A DNA stretch of 15,258 bases from Thermatribacter sp964570785 (GTDB lineage Bacteria > Atribacterota > Atribacteria > Atribacterales > Thermatribacteraceae), in the NCBI GenBank assembly GCA_964570785.1, contig CAZMZG010000042.1, positions 1-15,258 of the forward strand, in the 5' to 3' direction. The notes below the pieces were generated by a model. The model was not told where the DNA came from and did not search any database. It saw only the letters and a list, made by a program, of their open reading frames with translations. This document shows positions 1-7,554 of this stretch, piece by piece (positions within the stretch are counted from its first letter, which is position 1; every line of letters starts with the position of its first letter). A program made the translations under genes and the position numbers.

Positions 1-332
1 CTCTTCCTTTTAAGACAAACCTCACCGAAGGGAGGCGTTTGTCTAATGTTTCGGAAAAGCCTGGGCCTTCCAGCTTACAGAGAGAACAAATAATCAGGGA
101 AAAGAATCAGAAAGCGGGAATAAAAGTTTTAGCAATCTTTTTTACCCCTCAGAGGAAAACCCGAAAATCACAGTCTCAGCTTTTCTGACCCACACTTCTA
201 TCACCGGACCTTTAGTCCTTCCCGGTTATTATCTTACCAGAAATCTTCAAAGAAGAGCTGAAAGTAAGTACCTGCGGCCAGGACCATTTTAAAGCACAGT
301 TCCTGGTGCTCTACTCCAAAGTGCTCCCTCCT
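1..332. other. Intergenic stretch with an edge stem-loop (13-44)
   Basis: No convincing gene is visible. At 13-44 AGACAAA pairs with TTTGTCT and CCTC (20-23) with GAGG (32-35), closing an 8-nt loop ACCGAAGG with a two-base bulge. Neither strand has a T-run after it, so it is not a standard terminator. The loop region ACCGAAGGGAGG (24-35) recurs exactly at 13163-13174 inside the second cassette-type repeat, which may only reflect a common SD-like word. A weaker inverted repeat (ACCGG...CCGGT, with GGAC...GTCC inside it) lies around 204-228. These sit downstream of the minus-strand gene that ends at 333. Confidence 0.4.
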
Positions 333-1001
333 TTACCCCGGTTTTCCCACCGGGAAAATGTAGAGGGGAACCACGTTCTGGGGAAGATTCAGTACCTGAG
401 CGACTGCCTCATCGTGAAAAGCTCCGATAGCCACTGTACCCAGGTCCAGGGCTTCTGCCTGCAAGTAAATGTTCTGACCCACGTGTCCTGCTTCCATGTG
501 GACGTAACGAATGCCCCGTTCTCCGTATTTGCGGGTAGTTCTCCCGTATACCGCACAGATAACGAGAACCACCGGTGCTTCTTTTATTGCTTCCTGATAG
601 AGTGCCGAGCGGTAAAGTTCTTCTCTCCTGTCTTCTGGAAGCACTCTTTCAAGTTCGTGCCCTCTGGGTAAATAGCGGTATATCCCTTCCAGGAGCCCTT
701 CTATCTTGCCCACCACCACATAGATCTCAAGGGGGTACAAAGCCCCTGCCGAAGGTACAGCCCGAAAGCCTCGCCTTTCATCGGTAATGCCCTGAGCAGC
801 AAAAAGAAGCTGGGAAAACTCCTCCAAGGTGAGCGCCTGTTTAGTAAAAGAGCGTACAGAACGGCGCTTTATGAGGACTTCTTCCAGAGAGTACTTACCA
901 CTTCCTCTGGGTTGTGGCAAAGCAAACCTTTCTCCTCCCCAAGCTGATCTTATCATACAGAACACCTCCAGAAAGACGAAAAGGAAGATTACTATTTTCA
1001 C
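333..1001 (-). CDS. Exported SagB/ThcOx-type nitroreductase-family oxidoreductase
   Basis: This 222-aa protein is a nitroreductase-fold flavoenzyme of the SagB/ThcOx branch. Seen in the sequence: a hydrophobic N-terminus (about 1-21, ending RSAWG) that looks like a signal peptide; RRSVR (46-50), the usual FMN-phosphate contact; PSAGALYPLE (83-92), the SagB-type signature; the ME.GH..QN..LQA....G..AIGAF block (169-195); and a terminal PVGKP. The start is GTG, chosen because GGAGG lies seven bases upstream. A TATACT -10-like box lies at 1047-1052. Family members oxidise azoline rings in peptide natural products or act as stand-alone FMN reductases. No precursor peptide or cyclodehydratase gene is nearby, so the substrate is unknown. 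Export outside the cytoplasm is unusual for an FMN enzyme and would need a mature N-terminus near residue 22. The family call is firm; the function is open. Confidence 0.88.
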   Translation of the reverse strand: MKIVIFLFVFLEVFCMIRSAWGGERFALPQPRGSGKYSLEEVLIKRRSVRSFTKQALTLEEFSQLLFAAQGITDERRGFRAVPSAGALYPLEIYVVVGKIEGLLEGIYRYLPRGHELERVLPEDRREELYRSALYQEAIKEAPVVLVICAVYGRTTRKYGERGIRYVHMEAGHVGQNIYLQAEALDLGTVAIGAFHDEAVAQVLNLPQNVVPLYIFPVGKPG

Positions 1002-1102
1002 GCTGGCCCCTCCATCCCAAACCGACCTGAATACACAACCAGATTAAGTATAACATTAAGGATACTTCCTCGGGGTCAGATCTTTGATTTTGGTGTTTTT
1101 GG

Positions 1103-1162
1103 GAGACCCTGAAACGAGAGATCCTGAAACAGGGATGCTGAAATATTGAGATCCTGAAACGA
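1103..1162. repeat. Four tandem copies of a 15-bp unit
   Basis: Units begin at 1103, 1118, 1133 and 1148. Copies 1, 2 and 4 are near-identical (GAGAYCCTGAAACGA or ending CAG); copy 3 (GGATGCTGAAATATT) has diverged. The fourth copy runs straight into GTTCAGGATGAC at 1163, and CCTGAAAC...GTTCAGG is itself an inverted repeat. The array lies between the Ca2+ pump gene and the SagB-like gene, outside any credible ORF. Confidence 0.8.
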
Positions 1163-1404
1163 GTTCAGGATGACCATAACCTTCGGTTATGGTCAGTTCA
1201 GGGTGACCGCAGCTAACGCTGCAGTCAGTTTCTTGATCACGGTCGGTTCAGGGTGATGGCTCCGCCGCTGGCTTAGATAACCACTTATTGTTGCGGTCAG
1301 TTGAGAGTGACTACGATTCCTAGTCAGTTCAAGGCAACAAACGCTCTGTGTTTGCCGGTCAAGCACCATAGCCACAACTTACATCACGGTCGGTGCAGGA
1401 CAGC
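1163..1404. repeat. Degenerating hairpin array built on GTTCAGGGTGAC-like units
   Basis: Related 12-mers start at 1163 (GTTCAGGATGAC), 1196 (GTTCAGGGTGAC), 1246 (GTTCAGGGTGAT), 1300 (GTTGAGAGTGAC) and 1327 (GTTCAAGGCAAC), with weaker copies near 1228, 1358 and 1393. Most intervals are hairpins whose outer arms are GAC and GTC: GACCATAACC/GGTTATGGTC with a 3-nt loop (1172-1194, perfect); GACcGCAGC/GCTGCaGTC (1205-1226); GACTA/TAGTC (1309-1325). Spacing is irregular (about 18-54) and identity falls from left to right. This fits an intergenic palindromic repeat family rather than a CRISPR. Confidence 0.72.
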
Positions 1405-1447
1405 AAAATGCCAGCTTAACACAACACAAACCTTAATTCTTTAAGTC

Positions 1448-4162
1448 TCAGGATCGGATCATGGCTTTCTTTCGCTTGAAAAACTTCTCTATTTCCACAG
1501 CGAAGAAGACGACACTTGAAAGAAGAAGAGTCAACAACAGCTCTCCTGCAGTAAGTGGAGCCGTTCTGAAGACAGGCCTCAGGAAAGGAAGGTATATGGT
1601 GGCCATCTGCAAAACAAAAGTAAGAATAAACGCTCCCAGGAGGGGCTTGTTGGAAAGCGCCCCCTGCTTAAAGAACGATTCCTTTTCTGACCTCATGGCA
1701 AGTACGTTACCCATCTGACTCAAACAGAGCACTGTAAACACCATGGTTTGCCAGTGAGCATGGCCCGTTTTGATGGACCAGGCCTGGGTGAAAATGGATA
1801 TCAACCCCATAAGCAGGCCAATCCAGATTATTTGAAAACCTAAACCATGCGCAAAAATACTCTCTTTGGGGTGTCGGGGAGGCCTGCTCATTACGTCTTT
1901 TTCAGCAGGTTCCCCAGCCAGAGCAAGCCCGGGGAGACCATCAGTAACCAAGTTGATCCAGAGAATATGAATGGGCAATAAAGGCACTGGTAACCCCAAA
2001 AAGGGTGCCAGGAAGATGGTCCATATCTCTCCAGCATTACTGGTCATTGTGTATCGTATAAACTTTTTGATGTTATCAAATATCCTTCTTCCCTCTTTAA
2101 CTGCGTTGACAATAGTGGCAAAATTATCATCAAGCAGGATCAAGTCAGAGGCTTCTTTGGCAACATCGGTACCAGTAATCCCCATAGCCACTCCAATGTC
2201 AGCTCGCTTCAGGGCTGGGGCATCATTTACTCCATCTCCAGTCATGGCCACAAATTGCCCCTTATCCTGCAAAGCCCTCACAATCTTTAACTTCTGCTCA
2301 GGTGCTACTCTTGCATAAACCCGGATGTGCTCAACCCGTTCTTCAAACTCCTCAAGGGATAATCTTTCAAGCTCTGCCCCGGTAATCACCGTTTCTTCTG
2401 GGTCCCTATCGAGGATTCCCAGCCTTTTCGCAATGGTCTTCGCAGTAAGGGGGTGGTCACCGGTTATCATCACCGGTTTAATCCCAGCCTTCTTACACAA
2501 TCTTATGGCTTCCTTTACTTCTTCCCGGGGAGGATCTATCATACCCACCAGCCCCAAAAGGGTAAGTTCGGTTTCAAAAACCTTTTCTTCTACCTGTTTG
2601 GGAATCGTGTTCCACTGCTTCATGGCAATACCCAGAACTCTCAGCCCCCGGGAAGCCATGTCCTCTGCCGCTCTGAGGATCTCTTCTCTGTCGACAGGTT
2701 GCAAACCCTGTGAGGTCAAAACATCTCTGGACTTTTCAAGCAAACTTTCAATGGCCCCCTTCGTGAAGGAAACAAAGCTCACCTCATCATCAAAGCTTAC
2801 CACGATTTTCTCCTGCCTTTCGCCAACAGCCGGAGAAATGATTGCTTGACCATCCTTATTAACCTTAATTTCATGTACGGTGGTCATGCATTTTCGCTCC
2901 GAATCGAAAGGTATTTCCGATACTCGGGGAAAGCTTTTCTCAAAAAAAGCCTTATCAAAACCCAACTTTTTGGCCAGGCTGTAAAGGGCAGTTTCCGTAG
3001 GATCACCAAGCACTTCTCCCGAGCTATCCAGCCGAGCATCATTGCTCAGGGCAAGAGCCAGAAGGAATCTCGAAAAAAGACCATTCTGAATACCGCTATC
3101 TCTTTCCAGCCCCTCAACTTTCAAGGCCTTCCCGTCAACCCACACTTCCTCAACATGCATCTTGTTGAGGGTAAGCGTCCCTGTTTTGTCAGAACAAATG
3201 TAGGTCACAGAACCCAGGGTTTCTACTGCAGGTAATCTTCGGATAAGAACGTTGCGCTGGACCATGTTTTTGGCAGTAAGAGCCAGAGCGATGGTCACCA
3301 CTGCTGGAAGCGCTTCAGGAATCGCTGCCACAGCAAGAGATATAGAGGTAAGGAGCATCAGGAAGGGATTTTCCCCTCTCATAATACCAGCTACAAAGAC
3401 GATGCCACAAATCCCCAAAATGGCAATAGCCAGTCTCTTTCCAAAAGCAGCCAGCCTTTTCTGAAGGGGCGTTTTGGTTTCTTCTTCCTCCTGAAGCATG
3501 GTGGCAATTTTACCCAGCTCGGTATTCATACCGGTGGCCACCACCACACCCTTGCCCCTTCCATAAGTTACAATAGTGCCCTTGTAAGCCATGTTTTTCC
3601 TGTCGCCAAGGGGTATATCTCCTCCCGGCAAGGCCTTTTCTATCTTCTCAACGGGCACCGACTCCCCAGTAAGAGCTGATTCATCGACTTTCAACTGAGC
3701 AACTTCCACCAGCCGCATATCGGCAGGCACTATCTTTCCTGCCTCAAGGAGCACGATATCACCAGGCACAACTTGCGAAGCAGGAATGCTCTGAGGCATT
3801 CCATCCCGAATAACTATTGCTCCCGGAGCAGCCATCTTCTTCAGAGCCGCTATGGCTTTCTCTGCACGGTATTCCTGAACAAAGCCTATAATGGCGTTGA
3901 TGATGACGATCACGATGATGGCAATGGTATCCTGAGGTTCACCGATGATTCCTGAAACAAAAGCTGCTGCAATGAGGACCATTATCATGAAGTCCTTGAA
4001 CTGGTCGAGGAACATCTCAAGAGGAGTTCGTTTCTTTCCCTCTTTTATTTCATTCGGCCCGTACTGAGCAAGCCTTTTTTTTGCTTCCTCCTGCGAAAGT
4101 CCCTCGGGGCTCGTTTTAAGCTCTTCAAAAACCGTTTTTATATCTTTCTGGTGCCAGTCCAT
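1448..4162 (-). CDS. P-type Ca2+-transporting ATPase (P2A, SERCA/PMR1-like)
   Basis: This full-length 904-aa cation pump uses ATP to export Ca2+ (or a similar divalent ion) across the membrane. Visible motifs in order: an N-terminal cation-ATPase domain (about 1-75); actuator loop TGES (165-168); M4 PEALP (282-286), equivalent to SERCA PEGLP; phosphorylation site DKTGTLT (D325); nucleotide-domain KGA (468-470); TGDH (567-570); hinge TGDGVNDAP (641-649); M5 SNAGE (708-712); M6 NLVTDG (737-742). M4 E283 with M6 N737 and D741 gives an intact Ca2+ site II. The site I residues N and E of M5 are also kept, but the M8 glutamate of SERCA (E908) aligns with Q816, so site I may be incomplete. The ATG is supported by GAGGAGGT seven bases upstream. 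The next same-strand gene downstream lies beyond the repeat field, so this is probably a single transcription unit. Confidence 0.96.
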   Translation of the reverse strand: MDWHQKDIKTVFEELKTSPEGLSQEEAKKRLAQYGPNEIKEGKKRTPLEMFLDQFKDFMIMVLIAAAFVSGIIGEPQDTIAIIVIVIINAIIGFVQEYRAEKAIAALKKMAAPGAIVIRDGMPQSIPASQVVPGDIVLLEAGKIVPADMRLVEVAQLKVDESALTGESVPVEKIEKALPGGDIPLGDRKNMAYKGTIVTYGRGKGVVVATGMNTELGKIATMLQEEEETKTPLQKRLAAFGKRLAIAILGICGIVFVAGIMRGENPFLMLLTSISLAVAAIPEALPAVVTIALALTAKNMVQRNVLIRRLPAVETLGSVTYICSDKTGTLTLNKMHVEEVWVDGKALKVEGLERDSGIQNGLFSRFLLALALSNDARLDSSGEVLGDPTETALYSLAKKLGFDKAFFEKSFPRVSEIPFDSERKCMTTVHEIKVNKDGQAIISPAVGERQEKIVVSFDDEVSFVSFTKGAIESLLEKSRDVLTSQGLQPVDREEILRAAEDMASRGLRVLGIAMKQWNTIPKQVEEKVFETELTLLGLVGMIDPPREEVKEAIRLCKKAGIKPVMITGDHPLTAKTIAKRLGILDRDPEETVITGAELERLSLEEFEERVEHIRVYARVAPEQKLKIVRALQDKGQFVAMTGDGVNDAPALKRADIGVAMGITGTDVAKEASDLILLDDNFATIVNAVKEGRRIFDNIKKFIRYTMTSNAGEIWTIFLAPFLGLPVPLLPIHILWINLVTDGLPGLALAGEPAEKDVMSRPPRHPKESIFAHGLGFQIIWIGLLMGLISIFTQAWSIKTGHAHWQTMVFTVLCLSQMGNVLAMRSEKESFFKQGALSNKPLLGAFILTFVLQMATIYLPFLRPVFRTAPLTAGELLLTLLLSSVVFFAVEIEKFFKRKKAMIRS

Positions 4163-4269
4163 GAAATAACCTCCTCAAGAAAAGCTGTCCCCTCAGAACG
4201 CGAGAGCTTGAACCCCGCCTTTCTTCACAACCTGTAAAGCACCATTTTGCGAAACCTTTTTCCCAGGCA

Positions 4270-4305
4270 ATTATAACCGATTCGTCAAGAATGCTTCTTG
4301 GTCAA
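4270..4305 (-). promoter_or_regulatory. Candidate promoter and operator of the Ca2+ pump gene
   Basis: On the minus strand a perfect TATAAT occupies 4275-4270, about 110 bases before the pump ATG. Just upstream lies a perfect interrupted palindrome CAAGAA-TGC-TTCTTG (4286-4300), placed where the -35 and spacer would be. TTGAC occurs twice near it, but no -35 has ideal spacing. A regulator dimer could bind the palindrome; this is inference from symmetry and position. Confidence 0.4.
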
Positions 4306-4359
4306 TGCTCAAAATTTACGCAAATAAAAATTTCCGAAAAAACCCATCTTCCCCACGAC

Positions 4360-4390
4360 GACACTAAATGACACTAAGTAGATTTACAAT
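4360..4390 (+). promoter_or_regulatory. GACACTAA direct repeats and TACAAT box before the lipoprotein gene
   Basis: GACACTAA occurs at 4360-4367 and 4370-4377, exactly 10 bp apart, so both copies face the same side of the helix. TACAAT (4385-4390) is a plausible -10, although no good -35 is visible. The pair may be an activator site compensating for the poor -35. Confidence 0.3.
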
Positions 4391-4428
4391 CAATAATGGA
4401 TCAAATTATCAAAAAAGGAGGGAGAACA

Positions 4429-4869
4429 TTGTTTACTCACAAAACTTCTCTTCTACTCGCTTTTGTGGTAGTTTTGAGTATTTTATCCTTTGCCGGATGT
4501 GGAACCTCAAACACTACTTTCATCACAGCAAGCAGTGACTTTCAGATTTGTGAAAATATTCTTCTGGCCTGGTATCAAGCCCTCAATGCAAATAATTTTA
4601 CCTTGGCCTTATCCTACTGCAAACCAGGAGGAATTATCTTCGATTACACAAACGACCTCTGGGAGCTGAGTATCGAATTTCCATCCATCCATGTTTTCTA
4701 TACAGTAACAGCCATTTACGGCCACGAATACATCAACGCCAATATGATTTCCATGCACCACGACTTCTGCGAAGACTTCTACTACAACGGGTGGTATTAC
4801 AAAAGCGATTGCGAAACTGGTTTTTTAATCCTGTTTGAAAGGGTCTACGGCGAGTGGAAACTGGCCTGA
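4429..4869 (+). CDS. Small lipoprotein with NTF2-like character, TTG start
   Basis: I choose the TTG at 4429 (146 aa) over the in-frame ATG at 4396. AAAGGAGGGAG lies just before the TTG, and the shorter protein begins with a textbook lipoprotein signal: K5, hydrophobic 7-22, then SFAGC with C24 as the lipidated cysteine. The ATG would prepend eleven residues encoded partly by the Shine-Dalgarno itself and has no ribosome site of its own. The mature part (about 36-146) holds ILLAWYQALNANNFTLALSYCKPGG, which resembles NTF2-like/SnoaL-type folds where a helix pair is followed by a beta sheet. It has several cysteines (41 and others). The protein is probably membrane-anchored outside the cytoplasm. 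It is the only intact protein gene on the plus strand and diverges from the Ca2+ pump. Function unknown. Confidence 0.82.
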   Translation: MFTHKTSLLLAFVVVLSILSFAGCGTSNTTFITASSDFQICENILLAWYQALNANNFTLALSYCKPGGIIFDYTNDLWELSIEFPSIHVFYTVTAIYGHEYINANMISMHHDFCEDFYYNGWYYKSDCETGFLILFERVYGEWKLA

Positions 4870-4894
4870 GAACCAGAAACTACTCTCCAAAAAC

Positions 4895-5005
4895 ACCCAG
4901 AAAACCTTTGCAGGAGGCGTTTATATGCGTCGCTTAGCTGGTTTTTACTATCTTCAGGTAAACGCCCTTGGAAAATGGAAAATTACTATCAAAGAAGAAA
5001 AGTGA
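4895..5005 (+). pseudogene. C-terminal remnant of a secreted beta-sandwich-type protein
   Basis: The reading frame ending TGA at 5003-5005 carries TQKTFAGGVY...LAGFYYLQVNA followed by GKWKITIKEEK. The pattern G.(Y/F)YL.V.A.G.W.I.I is typical of C-terminal strands of secreted bacterial domains. An ATG at 4925 preceded by AGGAGG (4912-4917, seven-base spacing) could still drive a 26-aa peptide. The frame is open upstream but has no start or domain. I read it as the tail of a lost gene; a live micro-ORF is the alternative. Confidence 0.4.
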
Positions 5006-5018
5006 ATGGGCAATATAG

Positions 5019-5120
5019 AAATCCGAAAGGAGAGATGCAACATGTACATCTCCTTACTCCGCCATAGGAGCTGTCATCGACTACTGCGTGAAATACCTTA
5101 AAGGAAAGCACAAGCTATAA
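5019..5120 (+). pseudogene. Possible C-terminal remnant of a periplasmic sugar-binding protein
   Basis: Between stops the frame reads DATCTSPYSAIGAVIDYCV followed by KYLKGKHKL. The spacing of PY..IG....YCVKYLKGK resembles the last helix of RbsB-type substrate-binding proteins (DPY..G..AV.Y..KYLKG). There is no start codon and no upstream domain, so if real it is debris. The match is short and could be chance. Confidence 0.28.
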
Positions 5121-5198
5121 AGCTCCGGCCGACTCAACCAAAAATACCTGCAACCAGAAAGCCTGTGTCAATCAAAAAAGATCAAAAACCGCAGGAAC

Positions 5199-6602
5199 TC
5201 AAGCTCTCCTACCATGCAGGTTACCCCGGGCAAGCGAGGCAAAAATGCCCAGGACACAGAGAAAGCCAAAAACCAGGAAGGCAGCCCTGACACTTCTCAG
5301 AAAGAGGGGGTAGTGCTCGGGCGTAATTTGCACTCTTCCCATATAGAGAGCAAAAATAAGCATGGCAATTCCCATGCTGAGCATCTGCCCCACAAGCCGC
5401 ATGGTAGCCAGAGTGGCCGACGCCACTCCATAAAATTTCTTTTCAACAGAACTCATGATGGCATTGGTATTGGGAGAGGAAAAAAGGGCAAATCCGAAAC
5501 CAAGGAAAATCAGGCTGGCCACAATAAGGATAAGGTTCGTTTCTGCGCCCAGAAAAGCAAAAAGAAAAAGCCCCAGAGCTGTAAAGGTCATACCTGTTGA
5601 GGCTACCACCCTTGGTTCAACCCGGTCAGAGAGCCTTCCTGCAAACGGTGAAAATACAGCCATTACCACAGGCTGGGACACCAAGATCAGCCCGGCATTC
5701 TGGGGATCAAACTCCTTTATGTACTGCAAATAAAGGCTTAAAAGAAAGGCCAAAGCAGCAGTAGCACTGTAATTGATTAAAGCTGCAAGATTGGAAAGAG
5801 CAAACACCATATTATTCCTGAAAAGGCTCAAGTCCAAGACAGGGTGGCTCACTTTCATTTCCCACATCACAAACACCAGAAAACCCAGCAAACCGGCCAT
5901 AATGAACCAGGCACCAGAAACATCAGGAAGAAGGGAAAAACCGTACATTATGGCTACCAGAGAAAAAGCGTAGATTGCTGAACCCGCAAAATCAAATCTT
6001 TCGCCTCGTGCCTCAGCCCACTCACCCTTAAGTTTCAACAAAATCAAAGTGATTATTACCAGACCCAAGGGGACATTAATCCAAAAAATACCCCTCCAGC
6101 CAAAGTGCTGGGTCAGGACTCCTCCCAAAAAGGGTCCCAAAGAAAGACCTGAATAAGTGGAAGCAACATTTATCCCCAGAACTTTTCCCCGCTCTCCCAG
6201 TGGGAAAACCGAAGTCAAGATAGCTATTGCAGTGCTGAATATCATCGCACCGCCTATTCCCTGTAACGCCCTGAAAGCGATGAGTGAAAAAGAAGAAGCG
6301 GAAAGCGCGGCAAAAAAAGAAGCAATAGTATAGACCAGTACGCCGTAGGTAAAAATCTTCTTTCTTCCACATATATCGGCTATTCTCCCCGATGGAACCA
6401 TAAATACTGCCGAAGCCAGAAGGTACACAGTGGGAATCCAGCCCAAAAGGACTGCATCCATGGCAAATTCTTTTCCAATAGCAGGAAGTGCAACATTGAT
6501 CGAGGAACTCATAAAAGGAGTAAGAAAAGAAGCCATGGTCGCAATCAGTAAAGTAATTCTTCTGTATGAAACAGTGTCCGTAATCACAGCGTTTATGACC
6601 AT
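5199..6602 (-). CDS. MFS multidrug exporter, DHA2 (EmrB/QacA-like)
   Basis: This 467-aa integral membrane protein very likely exports drugs or other amphiphilic compounds by proton antiport. Motif A SGRIADICGRKK (71-82) sits in the first cytoplasmic loop, RALQGIGGA (111-119) is motif B, and the GLSLGPFLGGVLTQHFGWRG region (152-171) is the antiporter motif C. The GERFDFAGS segment (200-208) after six helices is the usual DHA2 link to the two extra helices, so about 14 membrane segments are expected. Length is normal for the family. The start has only a weak ribosome site (AGGCGCT), while TATAAT lies about ten bases upstream. Either the mRNA has a very short leader or the real start is Met23, which would cut into helix 1 and is less likely. 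The gene stands alone, with 205 bp to the TSUP gene upstream. Substrate unknown. Confidence 0.93.
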   Translation of the reverse strand: MVINAVITDTVSYRRITLLIATMASFLTPFMSSSINVALPAIGKEFAMDAVLLGWIPTVYLLASAVFMVPSGRIADICGRKKIFTYGVLVYTIASFFAALSASSFSLIAFRALQGIGGAMIFSTAIAILTSVFPLGERGKVLGINVASTYSGLSLGPFLGGVLTQHFGWRGIFWINVPLGLVIITLILLKLKGEWAEARGERFDFAGSAIYAFSLVAIMYGFSLLPDVSGAWFIMAGLLGFLVFVMWEMKVSHPVLDLSLFRNNMVFALSNLAALINYSATAALAFLLSLYLQYIKEFDPQNAGLILVSQPVVMAVFSPFAGRLSDRVEPRVVASTGMTFTALGLFLFAFLGAETNLILIVASLIFLGFGFALFSSPNTNAIMSSVEKKFYGVASATLATMRLVGQMLSMGIAMLIFALYMGRVQITPEHYPLFLRSVRAAFLVFGFLCVLGIFASLARGNLHGRRA

Positions 6603-6807
6603 AGCGCCTATCTATTATAACTGACTGTCAAGCTCAAAAGAGTTGCTCGCAACCTGACTCTTCTGGAATACACAACATTCTCGAGTCCAATTCGGACGTG
6701 TCGAAACAAGGCCTTTTTATCGCTGTTAGCGAGTCTGAAAGGGAGTGAGGACAGGAAAGCATGGTTTTCGAAATATTTGTTTTTATCGCCGGACAACTCT
6801 TCATTTG

Positions 6808-7554
6808 CTAATGCATTGCTTTAATAAGCACGATAAACGCCAGACCTACAATAAGCATCGAGAGCCCGGCCTCCAACCAAGCAGGCTTCGTCCTTAAGGA
6901 TACCAGGCTCCCTACCCGTGCTCCAGTTATCGAGCCTACTACTACAAACAGGGCAGGAAGGGGAGGTATGTTTCCGCGAGACCAAAAAATAATAGTTCCA
7001 GCAGTTGCTGTAAAGATGGTTGAGAACAAGGATATCGCTATTGCTTTTCGTATGTCAAGTTTCATCATCCTCAAAAAAGGGGGAAACAAACTACCTCCGC
7101 TACCTCCTCGCATAGCCGTCAGAAAATTAAGGAAAAACGTTCCGACAACGATGGTTTTAGCAGTTGGATCAATCTTCCGGGCGATTTCCGGAAGGATCTT
7201 ACTAAAATAAATCCCAAGCACCGTTATGATGGAAACGATAACAAAAATAATCGCTAAAATCAGGGTTGGTATCTGCCCTGCCAAAAACGCTCCTGTTACC
7301 GTTCCCAGTGTGCCACCGATTATTACCCACCTGGCAACTTTCAAATCTAAGTTCTTTCTGTGGCTTATAGCACCTATGAGAGAAGAAAATGGTATAACCA
7401 GGAGGTTTATCCCAAAAGCGTTCAATAAGGGCAATCCAGCAGCGTAAAGCAAGGGCGTTCTTACCGAACCACCGCCTATTCCAAACATACCACTCATAAA
7501 TCCGGAAAAAAGACCGATCAAAAGACACACTATCACTTGTGATATCGATTCCAT
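6808..7554 (-). CDS. TSUP-family permease (TauE/SafE, former DUF81)
   Basis: This 248-aa protein has about eight membrane segments arranged as two homologous halves. Each half opens with a glycine-rich signature: GLFSGFMSGMFGIGGGSV (15-32) and a later FLTAMRGGSGGSLFPP. That doubling defines the TSUP family, whose members move sulfite, sulfoacetate, taurine-derived or other organic anions across the inner membrane. The start is well supported by AGGGAGGA six to seven bases before the ATG. No sulfur-metabolism gene is adjacent, so the substrate cannot be read from context. Spacers of 205 and 431 bp on either side suggest it is transcribed alone. Family assignment is secure. Confidence 0.92.
   Translation of the reverse strand: MESISQVIVCLLIGLFSGFMSGMFGIGGGSVRTPLLYAAGLPLLNAFGINLLVIPFSSLIGAISHRKNLDLKVARWVIIGGTLGTVTGAFLAGQIPTLILAIIFVIVSIITVLGIYFSKILPEIARKIDPTAKTIVVGTFFLNFLTAMRGGSGGSLFPPFLRMMKLDIRKAIAISLFSTIFTATAGTIIFWSRGNIPPLPALFVVVGSITGARVGSLVSLRTKPAWLEAGLSMLIVGLAFIVLIKAMH

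Noticed and set aside
13..44. Rho-independent terminator at the window edge
   Set aside because: The stem is good, but neither strand has a following T-run.
1163..1404. CRISPR array
   Set aside because: Unit spacing is irregular (18-54), units diverge steadily, and the intervals are hairpins rather than unique spacers; no cas gene is present.
2325..2849. 174-codon plus-strand ORF inside the Ca2+ pump gene
   Set aside because: It is a serine-rich antisense shadow of a complete P-type ATPase.
6608..6796. 62-codon minus-strand ORF between the TSUP and MFS genes
   Set aside because: It has no ribosome site or motif and is Arg/Ser/Leu-rich; the region may be an intergenic repeat, but no second copy is in the window to show it.
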